From a virus, in IMG/VR virus record IMGVR_UViG_3300020193_000089, positions 1 to 31,359 of that record: a stretch of 31,359 nt of DNA. One strand, 5' to 3'. The notes under the pieces are model-generated. The model was not told the origin of the DNA and did no database searches. It worked only from the letters and a program-made list of their open reading frames with translations. The position numbers and the translations under genes were made by a program. Positions 17,743 through 25,623 of the stretch are shown here, piece by piece; within the stretch, counting starts at the first letter, position 1; every line of letters begins with the position of its first letter.

Positions 17743-18726
17743 TTGGAAAGAAATTTGGTTAAACAAGTTTTAAAAGCAGGCGGTAATATTACCCCGCTTA
17801 TCATCCCTTCTGAACATACTAGCGGTACCGGATTAATGAATCCTTCAGTAATGGTTAAGGACGGAAAGATTATTGTTATAGTCCGTCACGTTAACTATAC
17901 CTTTTATCATTCCGAGAAGAAACTATTTCAACACCCCTACGGACCCCTTACCTATATTCATCCTGAAAATGATATACATCTTCGAACCTGGAATTGGTAT
18001 TGTACTATTAAAAAGGATTTAAAAATTAATCAATCATTTAAGATTGACACTAGTAAATTCGATACCTATGAACCTCTTTGGGACTTTGTAGGTTTAGAGG
18101 ATGCTCGTATTTTTGAATGGGATAATAGAACTTATCTTTCTGGCGTAAGAAGGGATACTACTACTAATGGTCAGGGTAGAATGGAATTATGCGAAATAAA
18201 GGTTTATAATTCCGGCGTAAAAGAAATCAGCAGAAAGAGAATAGAACCACCAAACGACCCTGATTCTTATTGTGAGAAAAATTGGATGCCTATTATTGAT
18301 ATGCCTTTTCATTACATCAAGTGGGGTAATCCGACTGAAGTAGTAAAAATTGATCCTGAAACCTGTACTTCAAAAACAGTGAGTTTGAGTAAGTATACAG
18401 AACTACCTAGAGACTTGAGAGGTGGTACACAGGTACTCCCTTTTAGGGACGGATATTTTGCAATAACTCATGAAGTAGGTTTATTCAATAGTGAAGAAGG
18501 CAGAAAAGATGCAGTCTATCATCATCGTTTTATAGTATGGGATAAAGACTTTAATATTATTAAATATACTCCTGAATTTCATTTCTTAGATGCCGACGTA
18601 GAATTTAGTATAGGAATGGCTGAGTACAAGGATGATTATTTGATTTCTTTTGGATTTCAAGATAATGCAGCATTCCTATTGAGAGTACCAAAAACCTTTA
18701 TTGAAAGTTTTATCGATGGGCAATAA
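17743..18726 (+). CDS. Beta-propeller GH130-like carbohydrate enzyme
   Basis: A 327-residue protein with repeated beta-blade patterns. Segments such as LMNPSVMVKDGKIIVIVRH, FVGLEDARIFEWDNRTYLSG, EKNWMPI, LRGGTQVLPFRDGYFAITHE and FSIGMAEYKDDYLISFGFQD fit the five-bladed propeller of glycoside hydrolase family 130 (mannoside phosphorylases) and relatives. The Asp in GLEDARIF is in the place of the usual catalytic acid of that family. Sequence similarity is distant, so a sugar-binding or other propeller glycosidase is equally possible. The only usable starts are TTG at 17743 or TTG at 17755; no ATG precedes the conserved part. The C terminus overlaps the next gene by 11 bases. In this cassette it may trim, phosphorolyse or bind the glycan that its neighbours build. 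Confidence 0.6.
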   Translation: MERNLVKQVLKAGGNITPLIIPSEHTSGTGLMNPSVMVKDGKIIVIVRHVNYTFYHSEKKLFQHPYGPLTYIHPENDIHLRTWNWYCTIKKDLKINQSFKIDTSKFDTYEPLWDFVGLEDARIFEWDNRTYLSGVRRDTTTNGQGRMELCEIKVYNSGVKEISRKRIEPPNDPDSYCEKNWMPIIDMPFHYIKWGNPTEVVKIDPETCTSKTVSLSKYTELPRDLRGGTQVLPFRDGYFAITHEVGLFNSEEGRKDAVYHHRFIVWDKDFNIIKYTPEFHFLDADVEFSIGMAEYKDDYLISFGFQDNAAFLLRVPKTFIESFIDGQ

Positions 18727-19213
18727 GACTTATGTTCATCCTACAGCACTCATTGCCGATAATGTAGTTATAGAGGACGGTGTTTATATTGGTCCTTACT
18801 GCGTTATTGGATTTCCTGCTGAATGGAGAGGTAAAGAAGATTTAGAAAATAAAGGTGTACTTGTTAAAAAAGGTTCTAGACTGACAGGATTAGTTACTAT
18901 AGATGCAGGTGTAGATAGAATGACTACAGTAGGAGAAAATTGCTATCTTATGAAACATACGCACGTTGGGCATGATGCAATATTGCATGATAATGTTACC
19001 TTATCCTGCGGTGCAAAAGTAGGCGGACATTCCGTGATAGGTAAGAAAACAAATATTGGATTAAACGCAGTAATACATCAAAAACTAAACATACCCGAAG
19101 GGTGTATGATTGGTGCTAGTGCATTCGTAGGTAAGAAATCTACATTAAAAGCCAATCATAAGTATGCAGGCGTACCAGTAAAAGAACTAGGACCTAATAT
19201 AATTAAAAAGTGA
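18716..19213 (+). CDS. Left-handed beta-helix (hexapeptide) acyltransferase
   Basis: A protein of 165 residues. I chose the ATG at 18716 (MGNKTYVHPTALIADN) over a TTG 15 bases upstream. Repeated hexapeptide coils are visible throughout: HPTALIADNVVIEDGVYIG, VTIDAGVDRMTTVG, HVGHDAILHDNVTLSCGAKVG, SVIGKKTNIGLN and GCMIGASAFVGKKS. The conserved His of the HVGHDAI coil is the usual catalytic base in LpxA-type and sugar O- or N-acyltransferases. Such enzymes are trimers that move an acetyl or other acyl group from acyl-CoA or acyl-ACP to a sugar nucleotide or glycan. The gene overlaps the preceding one by 11 bases and the following one by 4 bases (GTGA), so it belongs to the same translated unit. 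The acyl group and acceptor cannot be read from the sequence. Confidence 0.85.
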   Translation: MGNKTYVHPTALIADNVVIEDGVYIGPYCVIGFPAEWRGKEDLENKGVLVKKGSRLTGLVTIDAGVDRMTTVGENCYLMKHTHVGHDAILHDNVTLSCGAKVGGHSVIGKKTNIGLNAVIHQKLNIPEGCMIGASAFVGKKSTLKANHKYAGVPVKELGPNIIKK

Positions 19214-20010
19214 TATCAACCGCACTTCAATACAATACTAATGATTTTAGATTCTTGAAAGCAAATCTTACTCAAGTTAGTAAGTTTAGCGATGAAGTAA
19301 TTGTCACAATTTGTGATCATTTTTATAGCGGCGAACCTGAAGATGCTGAACTTCTTCAAAAATCTAAAGAAATTATATCCGGATTCGATAAATGTAAACT
19401 TAAGATAATCGAATGGCAAGGCTTCTCTCAATCACCAGTTTATTATCACAACCTAAGTAGAAAAACTGCCCTAGATCTTGCAAAGAACGAATGGGTATTA
19501 TTTATAGATTCTGATGAAATAGTTGATGATAACTTTGGTGATTGGTTCGAGTTAAATAAACATAAAAACCATTGTTTTAATTTTACCTGCCATTGGTACT
19601 TTAGAGAACCTATTTATCAAGCTAAAAAAACAGAATCTGCCGGTGTATTAATAAGAAAAAGCGATTGTATAAATTGGGACCTGAATCATAAGCTTGAATT
19701 AAAGCAATTCTACCAGCGTTTATGGGAGGAAAATAGACTAGCACACGGAGACTGGCCTGGAAGCCCTATCCTCGGACCTGATGGTAAAGTTGTAATGCAT
19801 CACTACTCCTGGGTCAGAGATAGAGAGCAGATGTTAAAAAAGGTTAAGAATTGGGGACATAAAGACGATAACGCCGATACTGCTTGGTATTTTAACAGTA
19901 AAAAAACGTGGGTAGAATTAGTAGAAGAAGAATTTAATAGAGATTTTAACGGTACCGATTTTGTGCATGGATACGAGTATAAGGTTGTAGAAAATAAATT
20001 CAATTTGTAA
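19210..20010 (+). CDS. Glycosyltransferase, GT2-like (GT-A fold)
   Basis: A 266-residue protein starting at GTG 19210, which overlaps the upstream stop codon in GTGA. The N-terminal part has the GT-A pattern ALQYNTNDFRFLKANL with SDEVIVTICDHF, and the sequence WVLFIDSDEIVDD near residue 95 supplies the DxD metal- and nucleotide-sugar-binding motif. Later segments include HHYSWVRDREQMLKKVKNWGH, typical of the WaaE/KdtX-type and related family 2 enzymes with an HxxSW...K motif. There is no membrane segment, so it probably acts in the cytoplasm on a soluble acceptor, sugar donor unknown. It ends on the A of the next ATG (TAATG). Its place between an acyltransferase and methyltransferases argues for work on one glycan. 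Confidence 0.85.
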   Translation: MISTALQYNTNDFRFLKANLTQVSKFSDEVIVTICDHFYSGEPEDAELLQKSKEIISGFDKCKLKIIEWQGFSQSPVYYHNLSRKTALDLAKNEWVLFIDSDEIVDDNFGDWFELNKHKNHCFNFTCHWYFREPIYQAKKTESAGVLIRKSDCINWDLNHKLELKQFYQRLWEENRLAHGDWPGSPILGPDGKVVMHHYSWVRDREQMLKKVKNWGHKDDNADTAWYFNSKKTWVELVEEEFNRDFNGTDFVHGYEYKVVENKFNL

Positions 20011-21881
20011 TGAGTAAGGTTCATATTATAAATTATTTAGCAAAAAAAATTGACGCTAAAAAATATCTAGAAGTAGGTATCGATCAAAGGGCTACTTTCG
20101 ATAACATAGATATCCCTTTTAAAGCCGGTGTGGATCCATACGTTGATAGTCCTGGAATAGTACAACAAACCTCTGATGATTTTTTTATAGCCAATAATGA
20201 GAAGTTCGATCTTATTTTTATAGACGGTTTACATCACGTAGACCAAGTTTATAGAGATATTATTAATTCACTAGGTTGTCTAAATCCTGACGGTATAATT
20301 GTTTGTCACAATATGTTACCAACCAGCGAGGATATGCAAATAAATCCTTTCCGCGGGGGTATGTGGACGGGAGATTGCTGGAAAGCGTTTGTAAATTTGC
20401 GTCAAACTAGAGGAGACCTAGAAATGTTTACCATTGATGTAGATATGGGATTAGGTGTAATTAGACGCGGTAAGCAAAATAAAGTTAGAGTAGATAGAGA
20501 AGTTAATTACGAAAACTTTACCTACCACAAGTACGATTGGATGAATATCTATTCGTTACCTGCATTCTACGAATTTATGGATGAAAGCAATATACTGGAT
20601 GCAATGCTAGCTCATTTCATTCAAGCTACTGAAAGTCCAGAAGTTAATTTTTACATGGGTACTCACTATCATAAAATTGGTCAAACAGCCTCAGCCGTAT
20701 CATTTTATTTAAGAGCTGCTGAAAGAACCCACGATGATCTGATGCGGTATGAATCACTACTAAGAGCAGGTATGTGCTTTAATAGTCAGGGATGCCGGAA
20801 CAATTCTGTAGAAGGAATGTTTCAGCATGCTGTTGCTTTGATGCCACATCGCCCGGAAGGGTATTATTTTCTAAGTAAGTTCTACGAAGAAACACAAAAA
20901 TGGTTTAGCGGGTATATGACTGCATGTATAGGAGAAAAGATGACGACAAGGACTCCTACTAAATTGCGAACTGTTCTATCTTATCCCGGATATTATGGAT
21001 TAATCTTTGAGAGAGCTATAACTAGTTGGTGGACAGGTTTATGCAATGAATCAAGAAGGTTATTTCATTATCTATCTGTCTATGAACCTCTTGATAGGGA
21101 TCATAAAAAAGCAACTGTCAATAATTTGAAGTTTATGAACGGATGGAAAGAAGACAGTGATTTTATTTCCTTCCTTAAAACTAAAGATCAAGAACTTGAA
21201 GTATCAGCAAGAGATTTAAGTCTCTATACCAATAGTAATATTAATCAGTTAAAATATCCATTTAAACACGTTAATTTAGTAGATAGAAACTATTCTGAAG
21301 CATTTCAAGATATGTTTATACTCTATCTCAATAAAGGTAAGAAGAAAGGTACTTACCTAGAGATAGGTGCAGGATTTCCATTCTTCGGTAATAATACTTA
21401 TCTATTAGAATCTAAGTATGATTGGAGCGGTGTATCAATTGATATAGAAACTGAATCAGCAGAAAGGTATCTTAGAGATAGAATCAATACGGCTGTATGT
21501 AGGGATGCTGCCCAAGTAAATTATGTTAATCTACTTGAAGAATGCAAAATGCCGTATATAATAGATTACCTGCAGTTAGACTGCGACCCGCCTGCTATTA
21601 CGTATGAGATACTACAGAGAATACCTTTTGATAAGTATAGCTTTGGTGTAATAACCTACGAGCATGATTATTATAATGACGAATCAAAATCGTATAAACA
21701 AAAATCAAGAGAATATTTATTATCAAAGGGCTATGAATTAATACTTACAAATATTGCACCTCGTCAAGGATGCGATTATGAAGATTGGTACGTTCACCCA
21801 CAACTTATTGACAGAGCATTGATAGACAAAATTAAAAATACAGATAGTAGCGTAAAGATTGCTAGGGATATTTTTCTATGA
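20010..21881 (+). CDS. Fused protein: two methyltransferases around a TPR-like middle
   Basis: A 623-residue protein with three parts. Residues 1-150 form a class I methyltransferase of the Methyltransf_24 type: YLEVGIDQRATF (motif I), then FDLIFIDGLHHVDQVYRDI and GIIVCHNMLP. Residues about 190-420 are helical with TPR-like repeats (for example FYMGTHYHKIGQTASAVSFY, then EGYYFLSKFYEETQKWFSGY). Residues about 425-600 are an FkbM-like methyltransferase: EAFQDMFIL, TYLEIGAGFPFFGNNTYLLE and YLQLDCDPP, with a final YEDWYVHP. FkbM enzymes O-methylate sugars or other hydroxyls. The start ATG overlaps the upstream stop by one base, and the end overlaps the next gene in ATGA. Two active sites with a protein-interaction middle suggest two methylations of one acceptor. 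It might have arisen by fusion with a tetratricopeptide scaffold. Confidence 0.82.
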   Translation: MSKVHIINYLAKKIDAKKYLEVGIDQRATFDNIDIPFKAGVDPYVDSPGIVQQTSDDFFIANNEKFDLIFIDGLHHVDQVYRDIINSLGCLNPDGIIVCHNMLPTSEDMQINPFRGGMWTGDCWKAFVNLRQTRGDLEMFTIDVDMGLGVIRRGKQNKVRVDREVNYENFTYHKYDWMNIYSLPAFYEFMDESNILDAMLAHFIQATESPEVNFYMGTHYHKIGQTASAVSFYLRAAERTHDDLMRYESLLRAGMCFNSQGCRNNSVEGMFQHAVALMPHRPEGYYFLSKFYEETQKWFSGYMTACIGEKMTTRTPTKLRTVLSYPGYYGLIFERAITSWWTGLCNESRRLFHYLSVYEPLDRDHKKATVNNLKFMNGWKEDSDFISFLKTKDQELEVSARDLSLYTNSNINQLKYPFKHVNLVDRNYSEAFQDMFILYLNKGKKKGTYLEIGAGFPFFGNNTYLLESKYDWSGVSIDIETESAERYLRDRINTAVCRDAAQVNYVNLLEECKMPYIIDYLQLDCDPPAITYEILQRIPFDKYSFGVITYEHDYYNDESKSYKQKSREYLLSKGYELILTNIAPRQGCDYEDWYVHPQLIDRALIDKIKNTDSSVKIARDIFL

Positions 21882-22747
21882 AACAATTAAATAATTTTTG
21901 GAAATCTACTCCTTATCCTACGCTAGAGATTACTACCTCTATTCCACCTAAAGGATGTGCAGTTGATTGCGTATTCTGTCCCCAGAGGTTATTAGTTGAT
22001 AGATATAAGGGCAACAAAAGCCTCAGTCTAGATGATTATAAAAAAATTATAAATAAACTACCCACTCAGGTAAGAATTACTTTCGCAGGATTTACAGAAC
22101 CATGGTTGCATAGAGAATGCACCGATATGCTTATCTATGCGTATGAAGCCGGGCATGATATAGCCGTTTTTACTACCGGTATCGGAATGAAAATATCTGA
22201 TATCGAGAGAATTAAACATATTCCTTTTTCTAGCGGTCCTAACGGCGGTTTCGTCTTTCACCTCCCCGATGATGAACTTTATGCAAAGCATCCTATTACC
22301 GATAAGTATATAGAATTAGTAGAGCATGTAGGAAAAGTCAATCATGAGATTCAGAACTTTTATCTTATGAGTATGGGTACGGTTCATAAAAAAGTACGGC
22401 ATGTATTCGATAATATCAGACCTAGTGATATGTGGTCAAGAGCCGGTAATCTTGTACATGAATCTATTCTAAAACCTGAACTCTTAAATATAAAAGATAA
22501 GTTCAAAACTATTTATCATGGTAAAGAAGAGCTAACCTGTAACTGTGATGAAAAGCTGTATCATAACGTCTTACTACCTAACGGAGACGTTTCGCTCTGT
22601 TGTATGGATTACGGACTCGATCAAATATTAGGAAACCTCTCAGAACAAGAATATGATGAGATTATGCCGACTCCATTTTCCTGTTTTAAACTTTGTCAGT
22701 TTTGCGAAAATGGCATTAAACCTGAAGTTCTGAAAAATGGAATCTAA
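21878..22747 (+). CDS. Radical SAM protein with SPASM-like C terminus
   Basis: A 289-residue protein. The canonical CxxxCxxC cluster motif is at Cys27, Cys31 and Cys34 (KGCAVDCVFCPQ) and binds the 4Fe-4S cluster that splits S-adenosylmethionine. The following segment RITFAGFTEPWLH matches the usual GGEP-type strand. The C-terminal part has further cysteines (CNC near residue 220, SLCCMDYG, and SCFKLCQFC), as in SPASM or twitch domains that hold auxiliary iron-sulphur clusters. Such enzymes modify peptides or small sugars and related substrates, for example in peptide maturation or sugar dehydrogenation. The start overlaps the upstream stop (ATGA), so it is translationally coupled to the double methyltransferase. 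Its substrate is not apparent. Confidence 0.87.
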   Translation: MKQLNNFWKSTPYPTLEITTSIPPKGCAVDCVFCPQRLLVDRYKGNKSLSLDDYKKIINKLPTQVRITFAGFTEPWLHRECTDMLIYAYEAGHDIAVFTTGIGMKISDIERIKHIPFSSGPNGGFVFHLPDDELYAKHPITDKYIELVEHVGKVNHEIQNFYLMSMGTVHKKVRHVFDNIRPSDMWSRAGNLVHESILKPELLNIKDKFKTIYHGKEELTCNCDEKLYHNVLLPNGDVSLCCMDYGLDQILGNLSEQEYDEIMPTPFSCFKLCQFCENGIKPEVLKNGI

Positions 22748-22775
22748 AAAAATCTATAATTCTGAAGAATAGACG

Positions 22776-22910
22776 ATGGCTAGAAAAATGATACCTAAGT
22801 TCTGTAGATACTGTAGAGGGTCTCATGCAATAAGTGAACCATTCTCGGTAACTAAGCAAGACATAAGTAAATATATTTTAGACGAAGTACCTACTAAGAT
22901 TAAAAATTGA
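22776..22910 (+). CDS. Small protein with a CxxC pair
   Basis: A 44-residue protein (MARKMIPKFCRYCRGSHA...) encoded between the radical SAM gene and the oxygenase gene. It has a CRYC pair near the N terminus, a His in GSHA, and a helical C-terminal half ending in KIKN. The pair could be half of a small zinc or iron-sulphur site, perhaps in a dimer. It fits neatly into the gap: the stop comes 3 bases before the next ATG, and the frame is open throughout. The evidence for coding is position and composition only. Confidence 0.5.
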   Translation: MARKMIPKFCRYCRGSHAISEPFSVTKQDISKYILDEVPTKIKN

Positions 22911-22913
22911 AAT

Positions 22914-23582
22914 ATGAAATATGTAGATCGTAATCCTGATTCAGAATGGGGAATAATTGAAGCCGATAATTTTACCGTATCCCGAGCCAAGGATAAGCGC
23001 TTTTTCGTAGTCGATCACTTCTACGACGATCCTTTTGGAGTAAGAGATTTTGCACTAAAACAAACTTACTTTCCCGGAGAAGGTTCTGTAGGAATGCGTA
23101 CTCGTAAGCAATTTTTCTTTGACGGATTGAAGGAAAGGTTTGAGAGTATTATCGGTGTAAAAATAGCCGATCATACCGAAACAGGTCTAGGATGGTACGA
23201 TGAAGGTATTAACGGACGCTTTCAATACTGTTCAGGAGGAACGCCTTCAGTATTCCATTGTGATGTTCAAAAATGGGCAGCTGTAATTTACCTAACGCCT
23301 GATGCACCGCCACAGTCTGGAACCTGTTTCTACCGTCATAGAGAAACAAAGATACACCACAATACTCAAATGGACTGGGGTCCGCTAGGCGATGGATTTA
23401 AAGTGTTTCCCGGGCATACTTTCCTAGATGGTACACCTTATGAAATGGTAGATACAGTCGGAAACATCTTTAATAGACTAGTAATATTTGATGGCGGACT
23501 TATTCACTCCGGTGTTAACTATTTTGGATACAATATGGAAAATAGTAGATTATTTCATATATTCTTTTTTGATCAAGTTTAG
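22914..23582 (+). CDS. 2-oxoglutarate/Fe(II) oxygenase-like protein (DUF6445 type)
   Basis: A 222-residue protein with the cupin-like double-stranded beta-helix signs of Fe(II)/2-oxoglutarate enzymes: FHCD with His115 and Asp117 as the first metal pair, WAAVIYLTPDAPPQSGTCFYRH as the following strands, His198 in GGLIHSG as the third ligand, and Arg212 in SRLFHIFFF as the likely 2-oxoglutarate ligand. The pattern agrees with the family I know as DUF6445, often found in phage and bacterial biosynthetic clusters. Members are predicted hydroxylases, but the substrate is not known. It lies 3 bases after the small CxxC gene and 5 bases before a C-methyltransferase gene. Hydroxylation of a sugar, peptide or fibre residue would fit. 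Confidence 0.72.
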   Translation: MKYVDRNPDSEWGIIEADNFTVSRAKDKRFFVVDHFYDDPFGVRDFALKQTYFPGEGSVGMRTRKQFFFDGLKERFESIIGVKIADHTETGLGWYDEGINGRFQYCSGGTPSVFHCDVQKWAAVIYLTPDAPPQSGTCFYRHRETKIHHNTQMDWGPLGDGFKVFPGHTFLDGTPYEMVDTVGNIFNRLVIFDGGLIHSGVNYFGYNMENSRLFHIFFFDQV

Positions 23583-23587
23583 GATTA

Positions 23588-24829
23588 ATGAATATTAAAA
23601 AAAGTTTACGAGTCTGTCCTATAACTGGTGATAAAAATCCTATTGAATTTTTTAACTTAGGAGATCTACCGTTAGTAAATAATTTATGTTATAGCCGGCT
23701 TGAATCTTTGACCTGTAACCGCTATCCGTTAGCAGTTCAATATTTTCCTGAAAGCGAACTTTGTACTCTAACTCATATTGTTAATCCTGAAATTCTTTAT
23801 ACAAACTATCCCTATAAATCAGGTGTATCTTATCCTTATATTGAACATTGTGAAGAGATGTTTCAATTTTTAGATGGATATTTGTATCTTAAACAAGGAG
23901 ATAAGGTTTTAGATATAGGAGGAAATGATGGTACATTATTAAAAACATTTCTCAAATTAAAACCCGGACTAGATGTTCTTAATATAGATGCATCAAAAAA
24001 TTTAACCGAAATTGCTATTAAAAACGGAATAAATTCTATTAATACTTTTTGGAATGTACAAACGGCTTCTGATTTAAATAAAAAATTCAAATTAATAGTT
24101 ACTACTAATTGTTTCCAACATACCGAAACTATAGAAAGTTTTGTAGAAGGTATCTCTAATAGTTTAGAAAAATACGGAATTTGGTGCCTTGAATTTCCTT
24201 ATTGGAAAACCAGTATTGAAACTAACCAATTCGATCAAGTATATCACGAACACGTTTATTATTATAATGTAGGTCCGTTAACAAAATTATTTGATAAATA
24301 TAATCTCAGAGTCATAAAAGCCGTTAAGTATCCTATTCATGGCGGTACTATGAGACTACTTATTACTCATAAAGGGGAGATAGGTGAGGCTTTTCAAACA
24401 TGTGATTATAGTGTTAAACCTATTTTAGAGAATGAGAAGTCTTCAATAGAAGAGTATCTAGAATGGGGAAGAGAAGTTAAGCTACATATCGAACAGTCAA
24501 GAGACTTTATTTTAAATTTAAAAAGAGAAGGAAAGAGTATAGCAGGTTTCGGGGCTGCCGCTAAAGGATGTATCTATCTTAATGCTATGCAACTTACCGA
24601 TGAACATATAGACTATGTAGTAGATGATACTAATTTAAAGCAAGGTAAGTATATACCCGGTACCGGAATAAAAGTTGTGGATAGATCTGCCCTTAAAGTA
24701 TTTCCCCCAGATTACATACTAATACTTGCACATAATTTTGCAGAGTATATAATTAAGTCCTTGGCGTTGGAAATTCAAGCAAAATCTATTATTTTATTAC
24801 CAAGGATCAAAATCATAGATTTAAATTAA
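23588..24829 (+). CDS. Deoxysugar C-methyltransferase, NovU/TylC3-like
   Basis: A 413-residue protein with the three-part layout of sugar C-methyltransferases. The N terminus is the zinc-binding domain (CPITGDKNPIEFFNLGDLPL, then YPYKSGVSYPY). The central domain has the SAM motif VLDIGGNDGTLL near residue 107 and QFDQVYHEHVYYYNVGPL, the family hallmark corresponding to DxxYHEHxxYF, with Tyr-His-Glu-His as the likely catalytic group. The C-terminal domain has GFGAAAKGCIYLNAM and PGTGIKVVD. Characterised relatives add a methyl group to C-3 or C-5 of keto-deoxysugar nucleotides. If it works as they do, the cassette makes a branched-chain sugar. It is independent of host gene content in the window and so might use a host-made dTDP-sugar. 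Confidence 0.88.
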   Translation: MNIKKSLRVCPITGDKNPIEFFNLGDLPLVNNLCYSRLESLTCNRYPLAVQYFPESELCTLTHIVNPEILYTNYPYKSGVSYPYIEHCEEMFQFLDGYLYLKQGDKVLDIGGNDGTLLKTFLKLKPGLDVLNIDASKNLTEIAIKNGINSINTFWNVQTASDLNKKFKLIVTTNCFQHTETIESFVEGISNSLEKYGIWCLEFPYWKTSIETNQFDQVYHEHVYYYNVGPLTKLFDKYNLRVIKAVKYPIHGGTMRLLITHKGEIGEAFQTCDYSVKPILENEKSSIEEYLEWGREVKLHIEQSRDFILNLKREGKSIAGFGAAAKGCIYLNAMQLTDEHIDYVVDDTNLKQGKYIPGTGIKVVDRSALKVFPPDYILILAHNFAEYIIKSLALEIQAKSIILLPRIKIIDLN

Positions 24830-24833
24830 TGAT

Positions 24834-25613
24834 ATGAAAATACCAGTTATAGGAGCTCCAGTTATGAAAAATCCTCGGTGGGTTCAGCGACTATATTATA
24901 GTATCGATTATCCAGTAGAGAATTTCGTGATTTTTAATAACAACGGTAAAGGGGAGATAACACAGCAGTTAGAAGACCTGCATATGAATAAAAATTATTT
25001 TGTAGATAAACTAACGATCTGTCATCTACCGGCTAATTTAGGGATCCCTTGTGTATGGAATCTTATATTAAAGTCGTATATACTAGCCCCTTTCTGGATT
25101 ATTACAAACGACGATGTAGCATTTACTGAAGGCTTTTTGAAGGAGATGGTACAAGCCTCTCAACAACAGGATGTAGGGATAGTTCACGGATACGGCGGAG
25201 ACTTTGACGATGGTTCATGGGACTTATTTTTAATTAAAGACTGGGTAATACAGGAATATGGACTATTCGATGAGAACCTATCTCCCGCTTACTGTGAAGA
25301 TGCTGATTATACTATGAGAGTCTGGGCAAAACCTCTCAAACGTATATATAGCTTGACTAGATCTTATTACCATGGTGATGGATTCGCACATGAATACTAT
25401 AAACACGGAAGTCAAACAGTAAAATCAAGTTTAGAACTTCAAACCCGTCTCTCAGAGATAAATAAAATTAATTTCGAATATTTGAATAAAAAATGGGGTA
25501 AAGGTTGGAGAATGACTGATCCATATAAGAATCCTTTCAATAACGAGGCTTTTCCTATTTCAGCAACTACTTTTGATCTAGAATTCGTTAGAAGCAAACA
25601 AATCAATATTTAA
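24834..25613 (+). CDS. Glycosyltransferase, GT2-like, with NDD motif
   Basis: A 259-residue GT-A fold protein, starting with IPVIGAPVMKNPRWVQRL and FVIFNNNGKGE. The metal-binding motif is in FWIITNDDVAFTEGFLKEMV near residue 90, LPANLGIPCVWNLILKSY precedes it, and the acceptor-side acid is in AYCEDADYTMRVWA near residue 155. These follow the order of bacterial rhamnosyl-type and related GT2 enzymes, but the donor sugar cannot be named. No membrane segment. It starts 4 bases after the C-methyltransferase stop and fits a role in transferring the methyl-branched sugar or another sugar of the same glycan. Confidence 0.85.
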   Translation: MKIPVIGAPVMKNPRWVQRLYYSIDYPVENFVIFNNNGKGEITQQLEDLHMNKNYFVDKLTICHLPANLGIPCVWNLILKSYILAPFWIITNDDVAFTEGFLKEMVQASQQQDVGIVHGYGGDFDDGSWDLFLIKDWVIQEYGLFDENLSPAYCEDADYTMRVWAKPLKRIYSLTRSYYHGDGFAHEYYKHGSQTVKSSLELQTRLSEINKINFEYLNKKWGKGWRMTDPYKNPFNNEAFPISATTFDLEFVRSKQINI

Positions 25614-25623
25614 AATAAAAGCA

